64,000 nucleotides of DNA from an uncultured Oscillospiraceae bacterium. GTDB taxonomy: Bacteria > Bacillota > Clostridia > Oscillospirales > Oscillospiraceae. The notes under the pieces were generated by a model. That model saw only the letters and a program-made list of their open reading frames with translations. It made no database searches and was not told the DNA's origin. The translations under genes and the position numbers were made by a program. The stretch is taken from NCBI GenBank assembly GCA_910579725.1, contig CAJTUD010000005.1:1-64000 (forward strand), written 5' to 3'. This document shows positions 16,725-26,690 of the stretch, piece after piece (positions within the stretch are counted from its first letter, which is position 1; each line of letters starts with the position of its first letter).

Positions 16725-16778
16725 AATTGGCGGGATAACGTCAATTATATCCGGAGTTTTGGATATGACGAGCAGTAG
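16725..16778 (+). repeat. Duplicated era 3' end (last 18 codons)
   Basis: Positions 16725-16778 repeat era 16508-16561, from the Asn codon through the stop codon. The four differences are all silent: AAC/AAT, AAT/AAC, GGG/GGA, and TAA versus TAG. A silent-only, in-frame divergence suggests the copy came from a related era gene rather than from random local duplication. Confidence 0.9.
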
Positions 16779-16798
16779 AGAAAGAGGTCGAAAATACT

Positions 16799-17350
16799 AT
16801 GAATTATCAAGAAAAGACGATTTTCCTGAAAAACGGCAAAGCCTGCCTGATCCGCCGTCCGGAAGAGAGCGACGCGGAAACACTGCTGGCATATTTGAAA
16901 GGCACTTCTGCGGAGACGCCCTACATGGTCCGGGAGCCGGAGGAGGTCCAGGCCAGTCTGGAAGAGGAAGCGGAATTCATCCGGAAAAACCGGGAGGATC
17001 CCAGGGCGCTGATGCTGTCGGCATTTGTGGACGGAAGGCTGGCGGGAAGCTGTTCCTTTGGCTGTGGCTCGGAGCGGATTCGGATGCGGCACCGGTGTAC
17101 GGTGGGAATCTCCCTGTATCGGGAATTTTGGGACATGGGCATTGGGACGGCGCTCATGGGCGAGATATTAGCCGGTGCAAAGGCCGCCGGATATGAGCAG
17201 GCGGAGCTGGAGGTGGTTTCCGCCAATGCGGCGGCGATCAGGCTGTATCAAAAGCTGGGGTTTGAGATCACAGGGACTCTGCCCTGGGCGTTCAAATACA
17301 AGGATGGGAGTTACGCCGACTTCCTGCTGATGGTGAAGAAGCTGGTTTAA
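16799..17350 (+). CDS. GNAT-family N-acetyltransferase
   Basis: The 183-residue protein shows GNAT motifs: the acetyl-CoA loop region SLYREFWDMGIGTALMGEIL and the C-terminal ELEVVSANAAAIRLYQKLGFEITGTL. Family members acetylate amines on small molecules or proteins. The substrate is unknown. It is a close paralogue of the next gene, and both begin with K-x-L/FLKNGK-x-CLIRRP. Confidence 0.85.
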   Translation: MNYQEKTIFLKNGKACLIRRPEESDAETLLAYLKGTSAETPYMVREPEEVQASLEEEAEFIRKNREDPRALMLSAFVDGRLAGSCSFGCGSERIRMRHRCTVGISLYREFWDMGIGTALMGEILAGAKAAGYEQAELEVVSANAAAIRLYQKLGFEITGTLPWAFKYKDGSYADFLLMVKKLV

Positions 17351-17367
17351 ATCAGGAGAGGAAAGAA

Positions 17368-17916
17368 GTGGAATATATAAGCAAGACCGTCCTGCTGAAA
17401 AACGGGAAAACCTGTCTCATCCGCCGTCCGGCGGAGGCGGACGCGGAACGGCTGCTGCGCTTTCAGAAGGAGACCGGCGGCGAGACGCCCTATCTGGTGA
17501 TGGGGCCGGAGGACATCGACTGGACAGCGGAGCAGCAGGCAAAGCGGATTGAACGATGGAACGATTCTCCCGGCCGCCTGCGGCTGCTGGCGGAGGTGGA
17601 CGGGGAGCTGGCGGGCGTGGCCATCGTGTACGCCAATAACTCCCAGACCCGGCTGCGCCACAGGTGCTGCGTAGATATTACCCTCTATAGAAAATTCTGG
17701 GGCCTGGGTATGGGGACCGTGCTGCTGGGGGAGATTTTGACCGCCGCCGGGACAGCCGGGTACGAGCAGGCGGAGCTGGAGGTGGCGGCCGCCAATGCGC
17801 CGGCGATCGGGTTATACAGGAAGCTGGGCTTTGAGGTTACGGGAACCCTGCCCCGGGCGATGAAGTATGCGGACGGGACCTACGCGGATTTCCTGTTCAT
17901 GGCAAAGCCGCTTTAG
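17368..17916 (+). CDS. GNAT-family N-acetyltransferase, tandem paralogue
   Basis: The 182-residue protein starts at a GTG (17368) with AGGAGAGG upstream. It shares the GNAT core (TLYRKFWGLGMGTVLLGEILTAA and ELEVAAANAPAIGLYRKLGFEVTGTLP) with its neighbour, showing a tandem duplication. It lies 17 nt downstream of that gene, so they are probably co-transcribed. The substrate is unknown. Confidence 0.85.
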   Translation: MEYISKTVLLKNGKTCLIRRPAEADAERLLRFQKETGGETPYLVMGPEDIDWTAEQQAKRIERWNDSPGRLRLLAEVDGELAGVAIVYANNSQTRLRHRCCVDITLYRKFWGLGMGTVLLGEILTAAGTAGYEQAELEVAAANAPAIGLYRKLGFEVTGTLPRAMKYADGTYADFLFMAKPL

Positions 17917-17979
17917 CACAACTTACCACTCATATCCGACAACATTCCTGCCCACCATAACCTTGGGAGGACGGGAAAG

Positions 17980-18093
17980 ATGGAAGATGGATATTGGGAC
18001 CTGTTCTGGAGCACCGGCCTGCCGGAGTTCTACCTGCTCAGGAAGCGGGAGGACGAGGCCCGGGAGGACGAACAGGAGCGGCGCACCCGGTGA
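17980..18093 (+). CDS. YqzL-like small protein
   Basis: A 37-codon gene with GGGAGG upstream. The product begins MEDGYWDLFWSTGLPEFYLL and ends in a charged tail. The YW-LF--TG-PE-YLL pattern and its position between era and recO match the YqzL protein of Firmicutes, whose function is unknown. Confidence 0.8.
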   Translation: MEDGYWDLFWSTGLPEFYLLRKREDEAREDEQERRTR

Positions 18094-18122
18094 AGCCGGG
18101 CGCGCTTACATAGGAGCGTGAC

Positions 18123-18947
18123 ATGGCGCGAGAGAAGACCGTAGTAAAGGGCATCGTCCTGCGGGCGGTGGACACCAAGGAGAGCGACAAGATATTGACC
18201 GTCCTGACCCCCGGCGGGAAGCTGCCGGTGATTGCCAAGGGGGCGAGGGGCCGGAAGAGCCGGGTGACGGCCTGTACCCAGCTTCTGGCCTACTCCGAGC
18301 TGACCCTCAGCGAGAGCCGGGGCTGGCAGTATCTCAGCGAAGGGAGCCCCATCCAGCTGTTCGAGGGCACGCGGCAGGACATCGCGCTTCTGAGCCTGGC
18401 CAGCTACTTCACGGAGCTGACGGAGGCGGCGGCGCTGGAGAACGTGGAGAGCGGGGAAATCCTGTCGCTGCTGCTCAACGCCCTGTACGCCCTGGGGGAG
18501 CTGAAAAAGGACCCGGCGCTGGTGAAGGCGGTATTTGAGCTGAAGCTCATGAGCCTTATCGGCTTCGAGCCCCTGGCGGATGCCTGCGCCTGCTGCGGGA
18601 ATCCGGAGCCGGAGGACCCGGTGCTGGACATCCGGGAGGGCGTGATCTGCTGCGGGAGGTGCGGAAAAGGGGAGCGGGGGCTGGAACCGTCATTGCCGCC
18701 TATGGCGTCAACGACTGGTCCGGCAGGCCGCTGGCCTGCCCGTATGCCGCTGTCCCCCGGGGCCTTAGCCGCTCTGCGGCGGGCGCTGTATGGGGAAGCG
18801 AAACGGCTCTATAGCTTCTCTCTGGCAGGGCCGGACCTCAAAAAGCTGGGGGACGCCGGCGAGGCGTATGTCCACGCCATGCTGGAGCGGGGGTTCAAGA
18901 CGCTGGACTTCTATAAGGGGCTACAGATGCAGGAGGCGGACGGATGA
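18123..18947 (+). CDS. recO: DNA repair protein RecO
   Basis: The 274-residue protein has the N-terminal OB-fold (KGIVLRAVDTKESDKILTVLTP), a helical domain, and a zinc site formed by CACC and CCGRC. RecO works with RecR to load RecA on SSB-coated DNA. The ATG at 18123 has TAGGAG upstream. The end overlaps the following GNAT gene by 4 nt. Confidence 0.95.
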   Translation: MAREKTVVKGIVLRAVDTKESDKILTVLTPGGKLPVIAKGARGRKSRVTACTQLLAYSELTLSESRGWQYLSEGSPIQLFEGTRQDIALLSLASYFTELTEAAALENVESGEILSLLLNALYALGELKKDPALVKAVFELKLMSLIGFEPLADACACCGNPEPEDPVLDIREGVICCGRCGKGERGLEPSLPPMASTTGPAGRWPARMPLSPGALAALRRALYGEAKRLYSFSLAGPDLKKLGDAGEAYVHAMLERGFKTLDFYKGLQMQEADG

Positions 18948-19456
18948 TCGAACTGAAAAAGGCGGGGCCGCGGGACTGCGGCGCGATCCACGCCATGCAG
19001 GCGGAGGCGTTTGCGGAGCTGCTGGAAAAATATCGCGATACAGCAACCAATCCGGGGGCGGAGCCTTTGGAGAGGATCAAGTCGCGGATGGCGCAGGATG
19101 CAACGGACTACTATCTGATTCTGGCGGAGGGCCGTCCGGCCGGCGCGGCCCGGGTCCAGCGGCTGCCGGAGAACGTTTACAGGGTGTCCCCCATCTTCAT
19201 CCTTCCCGCGTTTCAAGGGAAGGGGTACGCGCAAGAGGCCATGCTGGCGCTGGAGGCACTGTACCCCCAGGCGAAGGCATGGCGGCTGGATACCATCAGG
19301 GAAGAGGCAAAGCTGTGCCATCTGTACGAGAAGCTGGGATACCGGCAGACGGGCCAGGAGGAAGTTTTACAGCCCGGCATGACCATCGTTTATTACGAGA
19401 AGCAAAAGCGGGCAGAATCTGGAGAAAAACATGGGGGAGAACAAAAATATGAATGA
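18944..19456 (+). CDS. GNAT-family N-acetyltransferase
   Basis: The 170-residue protein contains the GNAT motif A region VSPIFILPAFQGKGYAQEAML and LCHLYEKLGYRQTGQEE. It overlaps recO by 4 nt, so it is translationally coupled. It is not closely related to the tandem pair at 16.8-17.9 kb. The substrate is unknown. Confidence 0.85.
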   Translation: MIELKKAGPRDCGAIHAMQAEAFAELLEKYRDTATNPGAEPLERIKSRMAQDATDYYLILAEGRPAGAARVQRLPENVYRVSPIFILPAFQGKGYAQEAMLALEALYPQAKAWRLDTIREEAKLCHLYEKLGYRQTGQEEVLQPGMTIVYYEKQKRAESGEKHGGEQKYE

Positions 19457-20231
19457 TGTGCTGAAGGAAATAAAAGACAGCTGGGATCAGCTGTCGGATT
19501 CGGCGTGGTATCGGTCCCTGCGGACAGACGGTAAAATCGCGGAGCTGATGGAAGATCCGGCCAGCGCTTTTCATCCCGGAATATATACGATGCTGAACAG
19601 CTGTTTCCCCGACTGGAAGGGGAAGCAGGTGCTTCTGCCGTCCAGCGGGGACAACCACGCCGCCTTTGCTTTTGCGCGGATGGGCGCGGAGGTCACCTCC
19701 ACAGATATCAGTGAGCGGCAGCTGGAGTATGCCCGGGAGATCGCGGACCGTCTGGAACTTCCGATCCGCTTCGCCTGTGAGGACACCATGGAACTCTCAG
19801 GGATGGGGGATGAAGCGTATGATCTGGTCTATACCTCGAACGGCACGCATACATGGATCATGAATGTGAAGCGGATGTACCAGAACATCAGCAGAGTGCT
19901 GAGACCTGGCGGGTTTTCGGTCATGTATGACATCCATCCCTTTAACCGCCCCTTTACGGGAGAACCGTGGAAAAGTCCTCAAATCCAAAAGCCCTATGGG
20001 GAGATCATGCCCCACTGCCACTGGCGGGTGCAGGATCTGGTAAATGCCATGGCGGAGGCCGGGCTGTCCATCCGGGAAATGGAGGAACTGCAGGCGGTAA
20101 ACGCCTCGTTCTGGTTTTCCTATGACGAGTTTCAGAGACAGGACGCGGCGAAGCTGGAGGGGATCAATGACTGGACGCAAAATCCTATGGCGGCGCTGCC
20201 GGCCTGGATCGCGATCACTGCACAGAAATAG
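19431..20231 (+). CDS. SAM-dependent methyltransferase (class I)
   Basis: The 266-residue protein has the Rossmann-fold motif I as VLLPSSGDNHAAFAFARMGAEVTSTDIS, atypical because GxGxG is SSGDN, and motif IV YDLVYTSNGTHTW. The later RVLRPGGFSVMYDIHPFNRP is the usual motif after IV. The ATG at 19431 overlaps the GNAT gene; the in-frame ATG at 19449 also has a GGGGGAG site and may be used. The acceptor is unknown. Confidence 0.85.
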   Translation: MGENKNMNDVLKEIKDSWDQLSDSAWYRSLRTDGKIAELMEDPASAFHPGIYTMLNSCFPDWKGKQVLLPSSGDNHAAFAFARMGAEVTSTDISERQLEYAREIADRLELPIRFACEDTMELSGMGDEAYDLVYTSNGTHTWIMNVKRMYQNISRVLRPGGFSVMYDIHPFNRPFTGEPWKSPQIQKPYGEIMPHCHWRVQDLVNAMAEAGLSIREMEELQAVNASFWFSYDEFQRQDAAKLEGINDWTQNPMAALPAWIAITAQK

Positions 20232-20258
20232 AGCGTTATCCGAATTTGGAGAAAGAAC

Positions 20259-22643
<2,385 letters not shown>

Positions 22644-22648
22644 AAGCC

Positions 22649-22678
22649 GGCGGGAGAGGGCTCCGGCCCTCTCCCGCC
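22649..22678 (+). terminator. GC-rich stem-loop after mutS2
   Basis: A 12-bp stem (22649-22660 with 22667-22678) and a 6-nt loop follow the mutS2 stop codon. There is no T-tract, so termination is uncertain. Confidence 0.6.
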
Positions 22679-22775
22679 GTACCGAAAAAAGGGGGAAGAC
22701 GGCGCTTTCGTAGAATTTCCCACAAATCGGTATGCAAAGCTCTTTTGCGGAAGGACAATTTTGTGGAATGTGCTA

Positions 22776-22804
22776 TTGACGGGGACGGGGAAATTTGCTA
22801 ACAT
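22776..22804 (+). promoter_or_regulatory. Sigma-A promoter of ptsH
   Basis: TTGACG (22776-22781), 17-bp spacer, TAACAT (22799-22804), giving a leader of about 80 nt before the HPr ATG. Confidence 0.65.
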
Positions 22805-22888
22805 ATAAACTATCCTAAGAACGTAGCCGGGGTCTCCGGCTGTCATTCCGTATATGCAGATTGAGATTGAAGAGGAGATAATGGGTCT

Positions 22889-23155
22889 ATGTATACTCAG
22901 GAAGTCACCATCAACAACGAGGTTGGCCTGCATGCGCGGCCTGCCACCTATTTCATCCGCAAAGCCAACGAGTTCAAAAGCGGCATCTGGGTCGAGAAGG
23001 ACGAGCGCCGGGTGAATGCCAAGAGCCTGTTGGGCGTGCTGTCTCTGGGCATTGTCAAAGGGACTACCATTACACTGATTGCCGACGGTTCTGATGAGAA
23101 AGAGGCTGTAGAGGCCCTGGCTGAGTTGGTCCGTTCCGGCGAATTTGGCGAGTAA
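22889..23155 (+). CDS. ptsH: Phosphocarrier protein HPr
   Basis: The 88-residue protein has GLHARPAT with the EI-phosphorylated His15 and NAKSLLGVLSLG with Ser46, the HPr kinase target in Firmicutes. It transfers phosphate from EI to sugar-specific EII proteins, and Ser46-P serves as CcpA corepressor. It is monocistronic, between its own promoter and terminator; ptsI is not adjacent. Confidence 0.95.
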   Translation: MYTQEVTINNEVGLHARPATYFIRKANEFKSGIWVEKDERRVNAKSLLGVLSLGIVKGTTITLIADGSDEKEAVEALAELVRSGEFGE

Positions 23156-23175
23156 GAACCTATATACAGCGGATG

Positions 23176-23209
23176 AAAGACTGTTTCGGTGACGAAGCAG
23201 TCTTTTTAT
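23176..23209 (+). terminator. Terminator of ptsH
   Basis: AAAGACTG (23176-23183) pairs with CAGTCTTT (23198-23205), the stem continues through TTCG/CGAA, and TTTTTAT follows. The region to 23394 contains no supportable gene. Confidence 0.85.
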
Positions 23210-23394
23210 CTTAGGTACAGGCCGGGGACTGTGACCGGCCGGCAGGGAGAACCGAAGTGGGAGCGTCCGCGGATGATCCGGGCGCTCCTCTCTCTTTGCC
23301 GGCCCTCTGCTGAGAGACGCTTACGCACAACAAGCGGCGCCGGGTATCTACCGGCGCACTGCCTGCTGCTGTGGGTAGCGTATATAAATGAGGG

Positions 23395-23423
23395 TTGAAC
23401 GCCACTTGCGATAGTGGTATACT
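23395..23423 (+). promoter_or_regulatory. Sigma-A promoter of hydrolase gene
   Basis: TTGAAC (23395-23400), 17-bp spacer, TATACT (23418-23423), 57 bp before the ATG. Confidence 0.75.
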
Positions 23424-23480
23424 TTGCATGTACCGGCTCTACAAACTGAAGCTTCTACGTGAGATGAGATAAGGAACACT

Positions 23481-24428
23481 ATGAGAAAAAGTGCTGTAAA
23501 GATAGCGGTTATCGTGTTTGCCGCAGTGCCTGTATTGCTGCTTATCATATATATCAATCATCAAGTCCGCCTGAAAGCGGAAACTGAATTGCGTTCGCCT
23601 TCAGGACAAATGGTTGAAGTTGGCGGACATGATATGAGTATCTATGTTGAAGGAACCGGCGATACGGCGCTTGTTTTTATGTCAGGCGGCGGTACCTGCT
23701 CTCCCATATTGGATTTCAAGTCCCTCTATTCTCTTTTAAGCGATCAATATCAGATCGTGGTTGTAGAGAAATTCGGATACGGTTTCAGCGATGTTGTCGA
23801 TAAGGACAGAGACATTGATTCCATACTCGAGGACACAAGGACTGCTCTTGCCGCTGCGGGACTAAATGCGCCCTATGTCCTCTGCTCCCACTCAATGTCA
23901 GGACTTGAAGCCCTGTATTGGGCGCAGAAGTATCCTGAGGAGGTATCTGCAATTATTGGACTTGATATGGCGGTGCCGGAGTATTATGACAACATGAACA
24001 TAAATATGCTGGTTATGCGCATTGCAAGCTGGGCGGCTGATATGGGTGTCACTCGTTTGATACCGGGCATTTCGGACAGTGACGCTATCAAGCATGGTAC
24101 ATTATCCGACGACGAAAAAGAAATCTATCAAGCTGTTTTCTACAGTCGGGCAGCAACCGTGACAATGATAAACGAAGTGGAACGAGTAAAGGAAAATGCT
24201 GAAAAAGTGAACTGTATGGGTGTACCGCAGCTTCCAATGTTATTATTTATTTCAGACGGCTCTGGTGGAACAGGCTTTGATAAAGAATTGTGGAGGAAAA
24301 TTCCGATAGAATATATATCACAGGTTGATGAAGGGGAATATATAGAATTAAATTGTCCGCATTATGTCCATGATTATGAGTACAAAGCGATAAGTGAAGG
24401 GATCAAGGCGTTCCTGCTGGAACGATAA
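23481..24428 (+). CDS. Membrane-anchored alpha/beta hydrolase
   Basis: The 315-residue protein has one N-terminal membrane segment (about residues 7-25) and a cell-surface alpha/beta-hydrolase domain. The nucleophile elbow is S-H-S138-M-S-G, the oxyanion region FMSGGGTCSP is near 67-75, and a C-terminal NCPHYVHDYE probably carries the catalytic His. The substrate is unknown. Base composition is visibly more AT-rich than its neighbours, with codons such as ATA and TTA, suggesting acquisition by transfer. It has its own promoter. Confidence 0.82.
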   Translation: MRKSAVKIAVIVFAAVPVLLLIIYINHQVRLKAETELRSPSGQMVEVGGHDMSIYVEGTGDTALVFMSGGGTCSPILDFKSLYSLLSDQYQIVVVEKFGYGFSDVVDKDRDIDSILEDTRTALAAAGLNAPYVLCSHSMSGLEALYWAQKYPEEVSAIIGLDMAVPEYYDNMNINMLVMRIASWAADMGVTRLIPGISDSDAIKHGTLSDDEKEIYQAVFYSRAATVTMINEVERVKENAEKVNCMGVPQLPMLLFISDGSGGTGFDKELWRKIPIEYISQVDEGEYIELNCPHYVHDYEYKAISEGIKAFLLER

Positions 24429-24532
24429 ATTCCCGTTTACCGGGGGGGATTTTGTTCTATGGATGCCCGCAGCGTTGATGTGCGGGCTGGCGATGTCACA
24501 AAAGGGGCGAACCGTCAGTTGGAGGACGTTAT

Positions 24533-26359
24533 ATGACAAAGGAAGAATTACTGGAAAAAGCCAACAGCCTGCCCCTGGCTCCCGGAGTGTACCTGATGCA
24601 CAGCAGGGACGGGGAGGTCATTTATGTAGGCAAGGCCAAAAAGCTGAAAAACCGGGTGAGCCAATATTTCCAGGCCGGCCGGGGCCACAACCTGAAAACC
24701 CACGCCATGGTGGGGCAGGTGGATGACTTCGACACCATCATCGTAGGCAGCGAGTTCGAGGCTCTGGTACTGGAAAACGCCCTCATTAAGCAGTACATGC
24801 CCCGGTACAATATCCTTCTCAAGGACGACAAAGGCTACCCGTTCGTCCGCCTGAGCCGGGAGGCATATCCCAAATTTTCCATCGTCAGCCGGGTCTCCGA
24901 CGACGGGGCCAGGTACTTTGGCCCTTACGGCGGCCGGTTTGAGACCCGCTCCGCCCTGGATGCGGTAAGGGCCGCCCTTCACCTGCCCACATGCACCAAG
25001 ACCTTCCCCCGGGACATCGGGAAGGAGCGGCCCTGTCTGAACCACCATATGGGCCGGTGCGACGGTTTTTGCCGGGCAGAGATGACGGCGGAAGAATATA
25101 ACCGCCGGATAGATTTGGCGGTGCAGCTGCTGGAGGGTAAAATCCGGCTGGTGACAGGAACGCTGGAGGAGGAAATGCAGGCGGCGGCGGAGAACTGGAA
25201 TTTCGAGGAGGCGGCCGCTCTCCGGGACCGGATTGCCGCCATCAAGGTGCTCAGCAAGCGGCAGAAGGTGTTTGCCGGAGTTTGCGCCGATACGGATGTG
25301 TGGGGGCTGTACCTGGGGATCAAGTGCTGCTACGCAGTGCTTCACTACGAGGACGGCCAGCTGACGGGCCGGGAAGCGGAGCTGTTTTCCGCCTCCGGTT
25401 TGGAGGAGGAAGCTGAGATCCTCTCGGCGCTATTGCTGCAATACTACGGCGGCAAGCCGGTGCTGCCCAGGGAGATCTGCATCTCCGCAGAAATTGAAGA
25501 TCAGGAGGTTTTGGAACAGCTTCTGACGGAGCAGGCCGGACATAAGGTGTCTCTCCGGGTGCCGCAGCGGGGGGAACGGGTTCAGGTGCTGCAAATGGCG
25601 GCCGCCAACGCCCGGGAGGAGGCGGAACGGCAGACCACAAATCAGGAGCGCATTGACAAAACCCTGGAGCTGCTGGGGAAAATGCTGGGTTTGCCGGAGG
25701 CTCCGGTGTGGATGGAAAGCTACGACATTTCCAACACCGGCGCGGAGGATATTGTGGCGTCCATGGTAGTGTTTCACGGCTCCCGGCCCGCCAAGGAGCG
25801 GTACAGGCGGTTCCGCATCAAGGAGCTGGAGGGCCATCCGGACGATTACAGATCCATGGAGGAGGTTCTGACCAGACGGCTCACCCATTATATGGAGCAG
25901 GACAAGAAATTTATGCCTCTGCCGGACGTGATGCTCATCGACGGCGGCGAGCAGCACGCCAAGGTGGCCCGCCGGGTGACGGAGCGTTTTGGCCTGGCCA
26001 TCCCCATATTCGGCATGGTGAAGGATGACCGCCACCGAACCAGAGCTCTGGTTACGCCTGAAGGGCGGGAGATCGGCATCAAGGGTACCCAGGCGGTATT
26101 TACCCTGATTGGACGCATTCAGGAGGAGACGCACCGCTTTGCCATCACCTTCAACCGGGAGAGCCACGGCAAAAGCGTCAAGGGCTCCGCTCTGGACAAC
26201 ATCCCCGGCGTAGGCGAGGCCAGGCGGACGGCCCTGCTGAAGCGATTCAAGAGCCTGAAGGCCATCAAGGAGGCTTCCCTGGAGGAGCTGCAGGCGGCGG
26301 TGCCCAAAAACGCCGCCGCGGCAGTCTACCAGTGGGCCCATTCCACACAGGATGATTGA
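24533..26359 (+). CDS. uvrC: Excinuclease ABC subunit C
   Basis: The 608-residue protein has the N-terminal GIY-YIG nuclease domain (GVYLMHSRDGEVIYVGKAK), cysteine pairs around CTKTFPRDIGKERPCLNHHMGRC, a UVR motif (NWNFEEAAALRDRI), the RNase H-like nuclease (SYDISNTG, DVMLIDGGEQH) and a C-terminal helix-hairpin-helix. It makes both incisions in nucleotide excision repair. GGAGG precedes the ATG. The stop codon is also the first base of a palindromic element. Confidence 0.96.
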   Translation: MTKEELLEKANSLPLAPGVYLMHSRDGEVIYVGKAKKLKNRVSQYFQAGRGHNLKTHAMVGQVDDFDTIIVGSEFEALVLENALIKQYMPRYNILLKDDKGYPFVRLSREAYPKFSIVSRVSDDGARYFGPYGGRFETRSALDAVRAALHLPTCTKTFPRDIGKERPCLNHHMGRCDGFCRAEMTAEEYNRRIDLAVQLLEGKIRLVTGTLEEEMQAAAENWNFEEAAALRDRIAAIKVLSKRQKVFAGVCADTDVWGLYLGIKCCYAVLHYEDGQLTGREAELFSASGLEEEAEILSALLLQYYGGKPVLPREICISAEIEDQEVLEQLLTEQAGHKVSLRVPQRGERVQVLQMAAANAREEAERQTTNQERIDKTLELLGKMLGLPEAPVWMESYDISNTGAEDIVASMVVFHGSRPAKERYRRFRIKELEGHPDDYRSMEEVLTRRLTHYMEQDKKFMPLPDVMLIDGGEQHAKVARRVTERFGLAIPIFGMVKDDRHRTRALVTPEGREIGIKGTQAVFTLIGRIQEETHRFAITFNRESHGKSVKGSALDNIPGVGEARRTALLKRFKSLKAIKEASLEELQAAVPKNAAAAVYQWAHSTQDD

Positions 26360-26520
26360 GAACCTGTCTTCACAACCGCAGCACGCCGTTTGGCCGGTCT
26401 TTTTCCTGCCGTACTGCGTCGATTTCCCTTGCCATACGTCAGTATGCCTGTGGAAAATCTCCTTGTCTGACGGGAAAATTCTTGTCCATCCGGCATTCCC
26501 CGGTTGTGAAGACAGGTTCT
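26359..26520. mobile_element. 162-bp palindromic MITE-like element
   Basis: A perfect 20-bp terminal inverted repeat (26359-26378 and 26501-26520) bounds about 120 bp whose two halves are themselves imperfectly complementary, folding around CATAC-GTCA-GTATG at 26433-26446. The whole can form one long hairpin. There is no transposase frame. It starts at the last base of the uvrC stop codon. This is typical of non-autonomous palindromic elements; copies elsewhere would confirm it. Confidence 0.75.
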
Positions 26521-26537
26521 GAGAGGAGGTGAGACGG

Positions 26538-26576
26538 ATGCGTCTCTGCGTTGGCTTCGCTCCATGCAAGGTCTGA
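26538..26576 (+). CDS. Putative leader peptide upstream of MFS pump
   Basis: A 12-codon frame (MRLCVGFAPCKV) has an AGGAGG site with ideal 8-nt spacing, better than many real genes here. CTCCATGC (26560-26567), inside it, pairs with GCATGGAG (26590-26597) downstream. A further CTTTGC (26639-26644) can pair with GCAAAG (26679-26684) right beside the ribosome-binding site of the MFS gene. This layout suits translation-coupled attenuation. Confidence 0.5.
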   Translation: MRLCVGFAPCKV

Positions 26577-26690
26577 TCCGAACAGGACGGCATGGAGCTG
26601 ATACGATTTTGACGACAACCGCATAACGTTCGGGCAGGCTTTGCAGTTTTGTATGCAACACAAACTGTACAAAAAGGAGCAAAGTCTGAA

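Noticed and set aside
23211..23429. 72-codon minus-strand ORF between ptsH and the hydrolase
   Set aside because: Overlaps the hydrolase promoter; no ribosome-binding site or homology.
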